A stretch of DNA of 62,149 bases from Namhaeicola sp039714555 (GTDB lineage Bacteria > Bacteroidota > Bacteroidia > Flavobacteriales > Flavobacteriaceae), in the NCBI GenBank assembly GCA_039714555.1, contig JBDLJB010000013.1, positions 1 to 62,149 of the forward strand, read 5' to 3'. Position numbers and translations under genes: made by a program. How positions within the stretch are numbered: position 1 is the first letter of the stretch; each line of letters starts with the position of its first letter. The notes below the pieces were generated by a model. It was not told where the DNA came from. It made no database searches and saw nothing but the letters and a program-made list of their open reading frames with translations. Of this stretch, positions 8,045 through 17,403 are shown in pieces.

Positions 8045-8953
8045 TTAATTTTTATTCTGATTAACTTTAAAATCAAAAACATCGGGACGCGCATAATGTC
8101 CAACTACATCAAACATTCGTTTGGCAGAAATAATATCGTTTAAGTCAATGTCAGCATATAAAATACTTTCTTCTGCTTCTATTGGTCCTGCAATAATTTT
8201 TCCGGAAGGTGAAACAATACAACTATTACCTGTATTGATCCATTCTCTTCCTTCCGGGTATAATTTTTTAAATTCATATTCATCAGGAATATCACTCATT
8301 TTAAGGGCTTGACAAATACTCACAACAAACACACCTCCTTCTCGAGCAATATGTTGCATAGAAATTTGCCAATTCTCACTTTTATCCCAGGTTGGAGAAA
8401 CAAGAATTTGAGTACCGTTTTCATACATTGCATTTCTGGCTAAAGGCATAAAGTTTTCCCAACAGATCAAACCACCTAACTTTCCTACGGAAGTATTATA
8501 AGTTTTTAAGGTGCTTCCATCCCCCTGAGCCCATACCAAGCGTTCACCACCTGTTGGAATCAATTTTCTATGTTTCCCAATAATTTCTCCTTTATCATTA
8601 ATGAACAAAAGACTATTGAATAAGCTTGCATTACTTGTTTCAGTATTTTTTTCATGCATACCCATTATCACATTGATATTAGCTGTTTTGGCCGCTTTAC
8701 ACAGCTTAGCTGTAGAATCATCCGGAACTGAAACAGCATTTTCAACCAATTTTAAATACAAATTATTTAATTCTGCTCCCTTACTGTTGGGTATAAGCCA
8801 AACCCAATCGGGGTAACCCGAAATAAAAGCTTCCGGGAAAACAATTAATTTTGCTCCTTTTTTGGCTGCTTCAGAAATGGCATTGCATGCTTTTTCAATG
8901 GTCTTATCAATATTTAAAAAAACTGGTGCTAATTGTGCTGCTGCTATTTTCAT
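8045..8953 (-). CDS. Carbon-nitrogen hydrolase, nitrilase branch
   Basis: Cytosolic hydrolase of 302 residues with a complete nitrilase triad: Glu41 in FPEAF, Lys130 in HRKLIPT and Cys164 in CWEN. The CWEN context and the HRKLIPTGGERLVW stretch are typical of true nitrilases (R-CN to acid plus ammonia), not of omega-amidases or beta-ureidopropionases. The length also fits a small branch-1 nitrilase. Substrate is not predictable from sequence. It is first of three close minus-strand genes with a gluconate permease and an aldose epimerase, an unexpected pairing. Confidence 0.85.
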   Translation of the reverse strand: MKIAAAQLAPVFLNIDKTIEKACNAISEAAKKGAKLIVFPEAFISGYPDWVWLIPNSKGAELNNLYLKLVENAVSVPDDSTAKLCKAAKTANINVIMGMHEKNTETSNASLFNSLLFINDKGEIIGKHRKLIPTGGERLVWAQGDGSTLKTYNTSVGKLGGLICWENFMPLARNAMYENGTQILVSPTWDKSENWQISMQHIAREGGVFVVSICQALKMSDIPDEYEFKKLYPEGREWINTGNSCIVSPSGKIIAGPIEAEESILYADIDLNDIISAKRMFDVVGHYARPDVFDFKVNQNKN

Positions 8954-8956
8954 ATT

Positions 8957-9694
8957 TTATTTGATGTTTTTAAATTCTTTGTTAATAATAATTTCTATAG
9001 AATCAATCAATTTAAGTTCTTTTAGATATAATCGATTAAGAATTATAGAGCTCATAGATCTACCATGTAAATGATTTCGAAATTTCGTACTGGAAAGAAA
9101 TTCATCTTTTGTCTCAGAGATGATGATAGAACTATTACTATCTATATTTGTAAAATCAACAAAATCTGTTAAATAATTTGTGTATTGAACAGAGATCGTT
9201 TTCTGGAATTCCTCATATTTTTTTATATTCTCTAAATGAGAATCCCACGATGCTATAAAACTTCTGATGGTCTCATTTTTAATGATATTCAAGTTGCCCG
9301 AATTTATTATTTCATTGATAATTCCCTCATCTGGTGTAAATATTGCATAGTTTATTGAAAGTCTAATTAACGAATCTAAAGTCTGATACGAAATTGATGC
9401 ATTATATGAACGAGAAATAAATATTAAAGAATCACTGCTTAACCAAGATTTTTTTGTTTTTTCTATGATTCTGTTCAACTCAACTTTTGAGTTTTTTAAG
9501 CCATTATTAAGATCTCTCAAGTAAAACAATTCTTTTTGATGGTTTTTATTTTCCTGATTCCAATTATTAATTTGCAAGGCAATTAAAATACCAATGACCA
9601 CCAACACAATTTCACCAATGGCATAGCGGGAATATTTTAAAAACTGATTATCATCAGCTAGTTTTTTGCGTATTTTTCTAAAGAAATTGATCAT
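8957..9694 (-). CDS. DUF6090 family membrane-anchored protein
   Basis: A protein of 245 residues with the hallmark DUF6090 N terminus: MINFFRKIRKKL, then YSRYAIGEIVLVVIGILIALQINNWN, a single membrane helix at about 26-43 following a basic cytoplasmic tail. The rest is a helical, charged domain predicted outside the membrane. The family is common and often multicopy in Flavobacteriia, and its function is unknown. The stop lies 3 nt before the nitrilase start, so it may be the leading gene of that operon. Confidence 0.8.
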   Translation of the reverse strand: MINFFRKIRKKLADDNQFLKYSRYAIGEIVLVVIGILIALQINNWNQENKNHQKELFYLRDLNNGLKNSKVELNRIIEKTKKSWLSSDSLIFISRSYNASISYQTLDSLIRLSINYAIFTPDEGIINEIINSGNLNIIKNETIRSFIASWDSHLENIKKYEEFQKTISVQYTNYLTDFVDFTNIDSNSSIIISETKDEFLSSTKFRNHLHGRSMSSIILNRLYLKELKLIDSIEIIINKEFKNIK

Positions 9695-9703
9695 ATAAAA
9701 AGT

Positions 9704-10103
9704 TTATAAATAACTTAACCATTTTTTTTCTTTATGCTTTAATTTATACAACATATAGTTTTTACAAGGAAAATAGAGTAAAACAATCACAATTATCCAA
9801 ACTGCATAAACAACTAATAGTGAATATCCGTAATTTATTAGTTTGGCATACTGAAAAACATCAGCGGTTAAGATCATATCTTTCCAATTTCCTCCAAAAA
9901 TCAATATTCCAATTATTGCAAATACATGTATTGTAAAAACATGTAAAAAATAAAAGTGGTGTAGTTGTATCTAAATCGTTTGGATCAACAAAAAATGATC
10001 CGTAATAAAAATAATCTCTTGCATGATCTAATGCCATAATTATCATTACAACACCACGTAAAATATCAATAGATTCAATTCTTGTTGACCTTACTAGTGA
10101 CAT
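9704..10103 (-). pseudogene. Internally deleted DUF1624-type acyltransferase membrane protein
   Basis: The first ~54 codons (from 10103, MSLVRSTRIESIDILRG...LDHARDYF) are the N terminus of a DUF1624/heparan-alpha-glucosaminide acetyltransferase-like membrane protein. The other end, in another frame (about 9930 down to 9704), reads as its C terminus: YGYSLLVVYAVWIIVIVLLYFPCKNYM and the closing KKWLSYL. The central membrane region of roughly 250 residues expected in this family is missing. At the junction (about 9925-9955) the minus strand has two copies of TTTTTACA about 10 nt apart, as expected for a slippage or microhomology deletion. The frame is also lost, so no functional product is expected. 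Confidence 0.75.
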
Positions 10104-10244
10104 GAAATTTTTTAGTTAGTTTGATAAAGATAACTAAAATATTAATAATTAGTATTTTATAGCTATCAGTATCTGTAATTATATTAATAATTATAGTATT
10201 TAACTATTATAATCTTATTTGATTTTATCATTTTTAGAGTCACC

Positions 10245-11891
10245 TCAATTTAAAAAAAATACTCTTTCATCATTATCAAACCATTTTTTATAAAACGGTT
10301 GATAAATTTTTTCAATAGCATTTCGTTTTAACTTTAAAGTTGGGGTTAAAAATCTGTTATCAATAGTCCAGTCTTCTTTCATTACAACTACTTTTTCAAT
10401 TTTTTCATGCTTTTCAAGAAAAGGATTCATTTCGCTAGTTATTGTAATTAATTTGCTGGTGAGTTCTTTCTTATTTTGTTTTTTACCTTTTTCAGAAAGG
10501 GTTACCAATGCTATAGGTTGAGGAATACCTGTTCCAACAATACAAATTTGTTCGATAACAGGATTTTTTGATAGTTCTAATTCAATTGGTGCAGGAGAAA
10601 TATATTTTCCTTTGTCGGTCTTGAACTGATCTTTTACCCGGCCTGTAATACTTAAATATCCATCACTATCATATTCACCAATGTCCCCGGTTAAAAAAAA
10701 GCCATCTTTATCAAAAGCTTCATCAGTAAGTTCTGGTTCTTTAAAATACCCTTTTAATAAACATTTATTTTTAATACAAATTTCACCTTCTGAAGAAAAT
10801 TTTATTTTTACACTGGAAAAAGGTTTTCCTACAGTACCAACTTTATTTTTACCAGGAATATTAAAATGTGAAATAATGCAATCTTCTGTCATTCCATAAA
10901 CCTGATGTATTGTAATACCTATTGTTTCAAACCATAAGATCAGACTTTTTGCTATTGGAGCTGCACCTGAGCAAATAAAAACGGCTTCTTTAAGTCCTAA
11001 TTTTTGTTTTAATTTATTTTTAAGAATTGTATTTATCAAAGGTATCTTCAATAGCAGATCTAATCTTCTTTGAGGAATCTTTTCTAATATTTTTTCTTGA
11101 AATTTGCACCAAATTCTTGGTACTGCCAAGAACATGTGGGGTTGAGTATTTTCCAGATCTGAAGCAAATGTTTCTAAACTTTCCGGAAAAGAAATACTTG
11201 CTCCATAGAATATCGAAGCTGTTTCAACACCAACTCGTTCGGCAATATGTGACAGTGGTAAGTATGAAAAAAGCCTTGGATGAATAGGAATATCCAAAGT
11301 TTTAATAAAAGTATTTATGCTTTCAGCAAAATTACCAACACTATGCATAACACCTTTTGGTTTACCAGTAGTACCGGAAGTATAAATTATAGTATGTAGT
11401 TCATCTTTTTTTGGAATCTCAATATCAGTTAAGGGCTCATTAGTTTTAAGAATATCTTCCCATATTTCCCCATCATTATCGCCATACAAAGCAATGCTTA
11501 TTTTTGGTATGTCAATAATTCCTTTTTGCTGTGATTTATAATCATCTAATTTTCCAATAATAATTGCTTTAGATTCACTATGCTTTAAAATGTATTTAAT
11601 AGACCGTGAATTAAGTGTAGGGTAGATAGGAATAGATACATGACCTAACATCATTATTGCAATGTCAGACATGACCCAATGTGCACAGTTCTTTGACAGG
11701 ATAGCAATATGACTTTGCCTGGGTAAATTATATTTTTTTAAAGCCGAAGCAATTTTTCTTATTTCATCACCAGCTGATAAATAGCTGTAAGTTTTTATTT
11801 CTCTGTTTATCGGCTGATTTAAAAATATGTTGTTTGGGGTATTCTTTTCCCAGTATAAAAAAGCTTTAAGAGTAGAATTAAATTGTTTCAT
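10245..11891 (-). CDS. AMP-dependent long-chain acyl-CoA synthetase (FadD-like)
   Basis: Adenylating enzyme of 548 residues that would activate a fatty acid to acyl-AMP and then acyl-CoA. The P-loop-like motif IIYTSGTTGKPKGV lies at about 167-180, the linker motif GMTEDCIISHFN at about 335-346, LTGDIGEYDSDGYLSITGRVKD at about 401-422 with the ribose-binding Asp, and a C-terminal TPTLKLKR with the catalytic Lys. It is about 40-50 residues shorter than many FACS proteins. Its ATG overlaps the stop of an upstream gene remnant (ATGA), suggesting it was once translationally coupled to a gene now lost. Confidence 0.88.
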   Translation of the reverse strand: MKQFNSTLKAFLYWEKNTPNNIFLNQPINREIKTYSYLSAGDEIRKIASALKKYNLPRQSHIAILSKNCAHWVMSDIAIMMLGHVSIPIYPTLNSRSIKYILKHSESKAIIIGKLDDYKSQQKGIIDIPKISIALYGDNDGEIWEDILKTNEPLTDIEIPKKDELHTIIYTSGTTGKPKGVMHSVGNFAESINTFIKTLDIPIHPRLFSYLPLSHIAERVGVETASIFYGASISFPESLETFASDLENTQPHMFLAVPRIWCKFQEKILEKIPQRRLDLLLKIPLINTILKNKLKQKLGLKEAVFICSGAAPIAKSLILWFETIGITIHQVYGMTEDCIISHFNIPGKNKVGTVGKPFSSVKIKFSSEGEICIKNKCLLKGYFKEPELTDEAFDKDGFFLTGDIGEYDSDGYLSITGRVKDQFKTDKGKYISPAPIELELSKNPVIEQICIVGTGIPQPIALVTLSEKGKKQNKKELTSKLITITSEMNPFLEKHEKIEKVVVMKEDWTIDNRFLTPTLKLKRNAIEKIYQPFYKKWFDNDERVFFLN

Positions 11892-12028
11892 TTTTTCTCA
11901 ATTTCAAAAATAGATTTACAAAATTCTATTTTTAATTGTGCTTCATTTGATTTTCTTAGGTCTTTAGTAATATTTTTAAAGTATTTTTCGTATTTACTTA
12001 AATCATTATCCTTAATGCTTTCTATATA
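11888..12028 (-). pseudogene. C-terminal remnant of a gene formerly upstream of the acyl-CoA ligase
   Basis: An open stretch of 46 codons without a start codon, blocked upstream by a TAG at 12029-12031. It reads like real protein (SIKDNDLSKYEKYFKNITKD, then KSNEAQLKIEFCKSIFEIEKK) and ends in a TGA that overlaps the ligase ATG by the classic ATGA arrangement. I infer that it is the tail of a decayed gene; the family is not recognisable. The remaining 237 nt up to nadA contain only an AT-rich spacer with a TAATTTTG -7-like element at 12230-12237. Confidence 0.4.
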
Positions 12029-12265
12029 CTAATAGATATATTCTTTAAACTAAGTAGTGTAATCACGTGTTAACCATTGATCAAAATTATGATAATTTAT
12101 TATTTTGTTATTTCTTTATTTAGTTAAAGATGAGTCTAATATAATGATTTTTGATTAGTGTAACAAACATCACATATAAACTGGTATTATTATTAAAAGT
12201 TGTTTTATGAATTCTTATTAAAAAAACTGTAATTTTGTGTAATATAAAAATGATTATTGAAGATT

Positions 12266-13264
12266 ATGGAATTAGATAAGGCCAAAGAGAATATAAAAGA
12301 AGTAGGTTTTTTAGATTTGGATGCTCCAGAAGATATAGATTATGCAACTGAAATCTCAAAACTTAAAAAAGAGAAAAATGCAGTAATATTAGCACATTAT
12401 TACCAAGAGCCTGCTATACAAGATATAGCTGATTTTGTTGGTGACAGTTTGCAATTATCTTATAAAGCTGCCGAAGTTGATGCTGATCTGATCGTTTTTG
12501 CCGGAGTTCATTTTATGGCTGAAACGGCAAAAATCTTAAATCCGAATAAAAAAGTTGTTTTACCTGATCTAAATGCCGGTTGCTCTTTGGCAGAGTCATG
12601 TGAAGTTAAAGACCTTAAAGCATTTAAAGATAAACATCCTGATCATCTGGTGGTAACCTATGTAAATACTTCTGCTGAGGTTAAAGCGATTAGTGATTTG
12701 TGTTGTACTTCTTCTAATGCCAAAAAAATAGTAGATTCAATTCCTTTGAATCAACCTATCATTTTTGCCCCCGACCGAAATTTAGGTGCCTGGATCAAAA
12801 AAGAAACCGGAAGAGATATGTTATTATGGGATGGTGCTTGTGTAGTTCACGAGGCTTTTTCAATTGATAAATTATTAAATACACACCTTGCACATCCAAA
12901 AGCTAAGATTATTGCACATCCAGAATCACAAGATCATATTTTAAAAACTGCTGAATATATTGGTTCAACTGCCGGTTTGATCAATTATGCAAAAACCAAT
13001 CCAGCCAAAGAATTTATTGTAGCAACTGAAGCAGGTATTTTACACGAAATGCAAAAGGAAGTACCTGATAAAGAATTGATTCCGGCACCGGCTGTTGAAG
13101 ATAATAGTTGCGCTTGTAGTGAATGCCCATATATGAAGATGAATACCATGAAAAAATTATATTTGTGCATGAAATATGAATTACCTGAAATTGAAGTACC
13201 TGAGGAGATTCAGAAAAAGGCATTGGTTCCTATTCAAAGAATGTTAGAAATTTCATCTAGATAA
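12266..13264 (+). CDS. nadA: Quinolinate synthase A
   Basis: [4Fe-4S] enzyme of 332 residues that condenses iminoaspartate with dihydroxyacetone phosphate to quinolinate, the second step of de novo NAD synthesis. Conserved motifs are LAHYYQEPAIQDIADFVGDS (about 42-61), FAGVHFMAETAKIL, the first cluster ligand region NAGCSL (Cys106), WDGACVVHE (Cys192) and the C-terminal CACSECPYM (Cys282/284/287). The ATG at 12266 was preferred to an in-frame TTG at 12257. A TAATTTTG box at 12230-12237 lies about 30 nt upstream. The gene is followed 1 nt later by nadB; nadC is not in the window. Confidence 0.96.
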   Translation: MELDKAKENIKEVGFLDLDAPEDIDYATEISKLKKEKNAVILAHYYQEPAIQDIADFVGDSLQLSYKAAEVDADLIVFAGVHFMAETAKILNPNKKVVLPDLNAGCSLAESCEVKDLKAFKDKHPDHLVVTYVNTSAEVKAISDLCCTSSNAKKIVDSIPLNQPIIFAPDRNLGAWIKKETGRDMLLWDGACVVHEAFSIDKLLNTHLAHPKAKIIAHPESQDHILKTAEYIGSTAGLINYAKTNPAKEFIVATEAGILHEMQKEVPDKELIPAPAVEDNSCACSECPYMKMNTMKKLYLCMKYELPEIEVPEEIQKKALVPIQRMLEISSR

Positions 13265-13265
13265 A

Positions 13266-14834
13266 ATGAGTTATTTTCATATAGACGTTTTGATCTTAGG
13301 TTCGGGTGTTGCCGGGTTAACAACAGCTATAAAAATAGCTAAAGATCTACCAAATAAAAAAGTATTTGTTGTAACAAAAGCTGAAGAAAGCGAATCAAAT
13401 ACCAAATATGCACAAGGAGGCATTGCAGCAGTTTGGGGTAAATTGGATTCATTCGAAAAACATATAAATGACACCATAATTGCTGGCGATTATTTAAATG
13501 AACCTGAAATAGTTAAAATGGTTATTGAAGATGCTCCAAAATGTATGAAACAACTCATTGAATGGGGTGCTGATTTTGACCAAAATAGTGAAGGAGATCT
13601 TGATCTCGGAAAAGAAGGTGGCCATTCAACACATAGAATATTACATCATAAAGATATTACTGGATTTGAAGTTGAAAAAACTTTATTAGAGCAAGTTAAA
13701 TCCTTGCAAAATATTACTATATTATCTTACCATTTTGCCATTGATCTAATTACTGATCATCATATAAAAAAGAATCGTGTTTCCAATGATGATTTAAGTT
13801 GCTATGGGGCATATATATTAAATCAGAAAACCAATAAAATTGATAGTTATTTAGCATCAAAAACTGTATTGGCAACCGGTGGAACAGGTCAGGTTTACGC
13901 TTCAACAACAAACCCTAGAATTGCAACAGGAGATGGTGTTGCAATGGCGTATAGGGCAAAAGCAAAAATTAAAGAAATGGAATTTGTACAATTTCATCCT
14001 ACTGCTTTATTTGAACCGGGAGAAAGTCCTGCATTTTTAATATCAGAAGCTGTAAGAGGTTTTGGTGCTTATTTACGGAATAAAAAGGGAGAACGGTTTA
14101 TGTTGAAAGTTGATGAACGAGCCGAATTAGCTTCAAGAGATATCGTTGCCAGAGCTATAGATAATGAGTTGAATATATCCGGTGAACGAAATGTTTTTTT
14201 GGATTGCACTCATTTAAATTATGATGCATTCATCAAACATTTTCCTAATATCAATAATAAATGTTTGAGTAAAGGAATTGATATAAAACGCGATTTTATT
14301 CCGGTTGTACCGGCATCACACTATTTATGTGGTGGGGTTTCAGTTGATAAAAAAGGCCAAAGCTCGATTAATAATTTATTTGCCTGTGGTGAGTGTTCGA
14401 GAACTGGTTTACATGGGGCAAACAGACTGGCTTCAAATTCGTTATTAGAAGCTTTGGTATATGCTAAAAATATTGCCCAAGAGATTGTTGATAATAAAGA
14501 ATTACTGAAACCTATTGAAAAAAATATTCCTGAATGGAATGAAGAGGGAACAATTATACCCGAAGAATTGGTTTTGATCTCACACAACAAAAAAACAGTT
14601 CAAAATATAATGACTGATCTTGTAGCTATTGTTAGAACTGATGATCGTCTTAGGATGGCTTTAGATCATTTAAACTATATATATCACGATACCGAAAAAT
14701 TATACCTTAAATCAAAATTATCTCCACAACTTTGTGAATTGAGAAATTTAAATGCGGTTGCTTATTTAATTGTTAAACAGTCACAAGCAAGAAGTGAAAA
14801 TAAAGGTGCTTTTTATAATCTAGATAACTTGTAG
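13266..14834 (+). CDS. nadB: L-aspartate oxidase
   Basis: FAD-dependent oxidase of 522 residues that converts L-aspartate to iminoaspartate, the substrate of NadA. The N-terminal dinucleotide fold is LILGSGVAGLTTAI (about 8-21). The fumarate-reductase-like active-site region is present: KYAQGGIAAVWG, EGGHSTHRILHHKDITG, MEFVQFHPTALF and LCGGVSVDKKGQSSINNLFACGECSRTGLHGANRLASNS. Length is normal. It starts right after the nadA stop and was evidently co-transcribed, allowing direct handover of unstable iminoaspartate. Confidence 0.96.
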   Translation: MSYFHIDVLILGSGVAGLTTAIKIAKDLPNKKVFVVTKAEESESNTKYAQGGIAAVWGKLDSFEKHINDTIIAGDYLNEPEIVKMVIEDAPKCMKQLIEWGADFDQNSEGDLDLGKEGGHSTHRILHHKDITGFEVEKTLLEQVKSLQNITILSYHFAIDLITDHHIKKNRVSNDDLSCYGAYILNQKTNKIDSYLASKTVLATGGTGQVYASTTNPRIATGDGVAMAYRAKAKIKEMEFVQFHPTALFEPGESPAFLISEAVRGFGAYLRNKKGERFMLKVDERAELASRDIVARAIDNELNISGERNVFLDCTHLNYDAFIKHFPNINNKCLSKGIDIKRDFIPVVPASHYLCGGVSVDKKGQSSINNLFACGECSRTGLHGANRLASNSLLEALVYAKNIAQEIVDNKELLKPIEKNIPEWNEEGTIIPEELVLISHNKKTVQNIMTDLVAIVRTDDRLRMALDHLNYIYHDTEKLYLKSKLSPQLCELRNLNAVAYLIVKQSQARSENKGAFYNLDNL

Positions 14835-14849
14835 TTGGATGTTAGTTTT

Positions 14850-15641
14850 TTATTGAAAACTCCAATTCTTATAATCGGAAGAACTTTCCAATTGATTTTC
14901 TAACTCATCTGGTAAAATTGAAAAAAAATCAATATTTGTCAGACTTTCAATTTTATCAATAGTTGTAACAAATTCATAGATTGGCGCATCGCTTTCTTCA
15001 TGAGGCATTAAAAAGGCAATCGCTTTAATTTCAGGTTCTCTATTATCTAAAATAATTTTATAAAAATATTTAGGAACAGCAACAGCCTCATAACCAATGG
15101 TTTCAAGATCAGAAGTAAGAATACCACCGGTTATTACGTAAAGTTCATCGTATTTTTGAGCCCAATACCTGGTTTTTTCTTCTAAACGAAGCCAAACTCC
15201 TGCGTTAAACTCATAAATTTGTGGGGAAATATTTGAAGTTAAAAAAGTCTCGTTATAAGCTTCAATATTAAATTTTCTATCGGCTGCAGGTAATAAATGT
15301 CCTTTAGTATAGCCTGAATCTTTATAGTTTCTCCAATCTGCTGAACCTGTTTTTACTTTATCATCTTGAATAAAATAAGGCCTTTCTAAAACTATATATG
15401 AAATATGATCTTTATCGAGTTTATAAGCAACCCATTCAGCCTGTTCATATTTTTCTGCATAGGATAGAGTATAATATTTGTGATATACTAAAGCATCAGT
15501 TGTAGAGGTTGGTAAATAATTAAAATCAGAATTGATTAATGGTGAAGAATTGTTATCCTCTTCACATGAAAAAAATATAAAAAGAAAAAAGAGTGTTATA
15601 ATAAAACCAATTGGTCTAGGTGTTTTCATTAATTGTTTCAT
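14850..15641 (-). CDS. DNA/RNA non-specific endonuclease (NUC1 family), lipoprotein
   Basis: Secreted nuclease of 263 residues with a lipoprotein signal ending FFSC (Cys about residue 26). The beta-beta-alpha metal nuclease core is seen at about 113-122 as GYTKGHLLPAADR, with the catalytic His in KGHL where the family consensus is DRGH, followed by the metal-binding Asn in FLTSNISPQ (about 132-140) and WLRLEEKTRYWA. Replacement of the DR of DRGH by TK occurs outside the catalytic His. The start at 15641 overlaps the stop of the upstream thioesterase gene by 4 nt. It probably degrades extracellular nucleic acid for nutrient uptake. Confidence 0.82.
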   Translation of the reverse strand: MKQLMKTPRPIGFIITLFFLFIFFSCEEDNNSSPLINSDFNYLPTSTTDALVYHKYYTLSYAEKYEQAEWVAYKLDKDHISYIVLERPYFIQDDKVKTGSADWRNYKDSGYTKGHLLPAADRKFNIEAYNETFLTSNISPQIYEFNAGVWLRLEEKTRYWAQKYDELYVITGGILTSDLETIGYEAVAVPKYFYKIILDNREPEIKAIAFLMPHEESDAPIYEFVTTIDKIESLTNIDFFSILPDELENQLESSSDYKNWSFQ

Positions 15642-16084
15642 TTTTTAATTATTGGAATATTTTCAAAAATTTCTGTTTTATCAAGATTGCTAAAAGTAGT
15701 AAATATTTTTTGAGGAGGTAAAGTTAATTTTCTATTCTTAAGATCTAACCAAGCTCCATATATTTCAATTTCAGCAGCAAGTACACCGTTTTGTTTAAAG
15801 ATCTTATGTTGAAATTTAAACCTTTCGCCATTTGCCGACAAACCTTTTAAAAATAACTCAACAATAATATCTTCGCTAAGATTGATCTCACGATAAAACT
15901 TGGTATTTTCACTAAACAATATCGGACCTAGATTTTGTTGATTAAATTCACCAAGCGATAAACCATTTTCATTAAAAAATCGAACACGGGTTTCAGCCGC
16001 ATAATCGTTATATGCAGAATGCCTCATATGATTGTTAGGATCAAAATCGGCCCAACGTGTTGAGAATTTAACTTTAAAGCTCAT
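15638..16084 (-). CDS. Acyl-CoA thioesterase, hotdog (4HBT-like) fold
   Basis: A small single-domain protein of 148 residues with the 4-hydroxybenzoyl-CoA thioesterase signature near the N terminus: RWADFDPNNHMRHSAYNDYA (about 10-29), in which the Asp and the following HM resemble the catalytic D-x-x-x-H-M region. The rest alternates beta strands compatible with a hotdog fold. It would hydrolyse an acyl-CoA thioester; specificity is unknown. It is coupled to the downstream nuclease gene by a 4-nt overlap, which looks organisational rather than functional. Confidence 0.78.
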   Translation of the reverse strand: MSFKVKFSTRWADFDPNNHMRHSAYNDYAAETRVRFFNENGLSLGEFNQQNLGPILFSENTKFYREINLSEDIIVELFLKGLSANGERFKFQHKIFKQNGVLAAEIEIYGAWLDLKNRKLTLPPQKIFTTFSNLDKTEIFENIPIIKK

Positions 16085-16182
16085 ATTAAATATTGATGAT
16101 TAAGAAAATAAAGAGAATGAGTTAAGAAAAGTTTGGGAAATAGTTAAAACATCCACTTTTCTCACTACTTTTCATCTTATTT

Positions 16183-17373
16183 TTATTCTGCCAATACTTT
16201 GGCAATTCTATTAATAGCTTCAATTAGATTTTCTTGCGAAGCTGCATATGATAATCTAATACAATTGGGTGCGCCAAATGCTTTTCCCGTAACGGTAGCT
16301 ACATTAACCTCTTCTAATAATAACATAGAAATATCTGTAGCATTTTTAATGGTTTTCCCTTTGATGGTTTTTCCATAAAAGTAAGAAACATTAGGAAAAA
16401 CATAAAAAGCACCTTGAGGTACATTTGTTTTTAAACCTTTAATTTTACTGAGTAATTCTAAAACTAAATCTCTTCTATTTTTAAATTCATCAACCATAAA
16501 TTTAATTTTAGATGGGGGAGCATCTAAAGCTGTTATAGTTGCCCTTTGTGCAATACAATTAGTTCCGGAAGTGATTTGACCTTGCATTTTAGTGCAAGCC
16601 TTAGCTATCCATTCAGGAGCTCCAATATAACCAACTCTCCACCCGGTCATTGCAAAAGCTTTTGCAACACCATTTATGGTAATTGTACGGTCATACATAC
16701 TATCAATAGCTGCAATACTAAAAGTAGGTTTACCGTAATTGATATGCTCATAAATTTCGTCTGAAAGGATATAAATATTTGGGTGTTTTTCCAAAACTTT
16801 GGCTAAAGCTCTAAATTCTTCTTCACTATAAACAGATCCGCTTGGATTGTTTGGTGAATTGAAAAAGATCATTTTTGTTTTTGGCGTAATGGCAGCTTCT
16901 AATTGTTGAGGTGTAATTTTAAAATCAGAATCAATTGTTGTTGGGATCTCAACATGTTTTGCTTCACATAATTTTACAATAGCGGTATAACTTACCCAAT
17001 AAGGAGCAGGTAATATCACTTCGTCACCCGGATTTAACAAGACCATAGCTGTATTGGCAATGGATTGCTTAGCGCCTGTTGAAACAACAATTTGATCGAT
17101 TGAATAATTTAAATTATTATCACGTTTAAATTTTTTACTTATGGATTCACGGAGTTCTTTATAACCGTTAACCGGCGTATAGGAATTATAATTCTCATTG
17201 ATAGCTTTTACTGCGGCTTCTTTAATAAAATCAGGAGTATTAAAATCGGGTTCACCCAAACTTAAACTAATGATGTCTTTTCCTTGCTCTTTAAGTTCTC
17301 TTGCTTTTGCAGCCATAGCTAAAGTTTGAGAAAGAGGTAAATTAATGATTCTGTCAGATAATGGTTTTGGCAT
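16183..17373 (-). CDS. Class I PLP-dependent aminotransferase (aspartate aminotransferase-like)
   Basis: Aminotransferase of 396 residues, probably using aspartate or a related amino acid with 2-oxoglutarate. The characteristic blocks are SLGEPDFNTPDFIKEAA (about 38-54), NSYTPVNGYKELRESI, APYWVSYTAIV, NSPNNPSGSVYSEEE, ILSDEIYEHINYG (PLP-binding Asp and Tyr), NGVAKAFAMTGWRVGYIG with the Schiff-base Lys at about residue 239, and a C-terminal CIRLSYAAS with the substrate-carboxylate Arg. This is the AAT Ib subgroup typical of Bacteroidota. Neighbours give no pathway hint, so exact specificity stays open. Confidence 0.88.
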   Translation of the reverse strand: MPKPLSDRIINLPLSQTLAMAAKARELKEQGKDIISLSLGEPDFNTPDFIKEAAVKAINENYNSYTPVNGYKELRESISKKFKRDNNLNYSIDQIVVSTGAKQSIANTAMVLLNPGDEVILPAPYWVSYTAIVKLCEAKHVEIPTTIDSDFKITPQQLEAAITPKTKMIFFNSPNNPSGSVYSEEEFRALAKVLEKHPNIYILSDEIYEHINYGKPTFSIAAIDSMYDRTITINGVAKAFAMTGWRVGYIGAPEWIAKACTKMQGQITSGTNCIAQRATITALDAPPSKIKFMVDEFKNRRDLVLELLSKIKGLKTNVPQGAFYVFPNVSYFYGKTIKGKTIKNATDISMLLLEEVNVATVTGKAFGAPNCIRLSYAASQENLIEAINRIAKVLAE

Positions 17374-17403
17374 CTAAATATTAATTGGAGTTTATAAAAT
17401 AAT

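Noticed and set aside
12029..12265. Possible riboswitch or regulatory RNA upstream of nadA
   Set aside because: I see only AT-rich sequence and a -7-like box, with no conserved stem that I can recognise.
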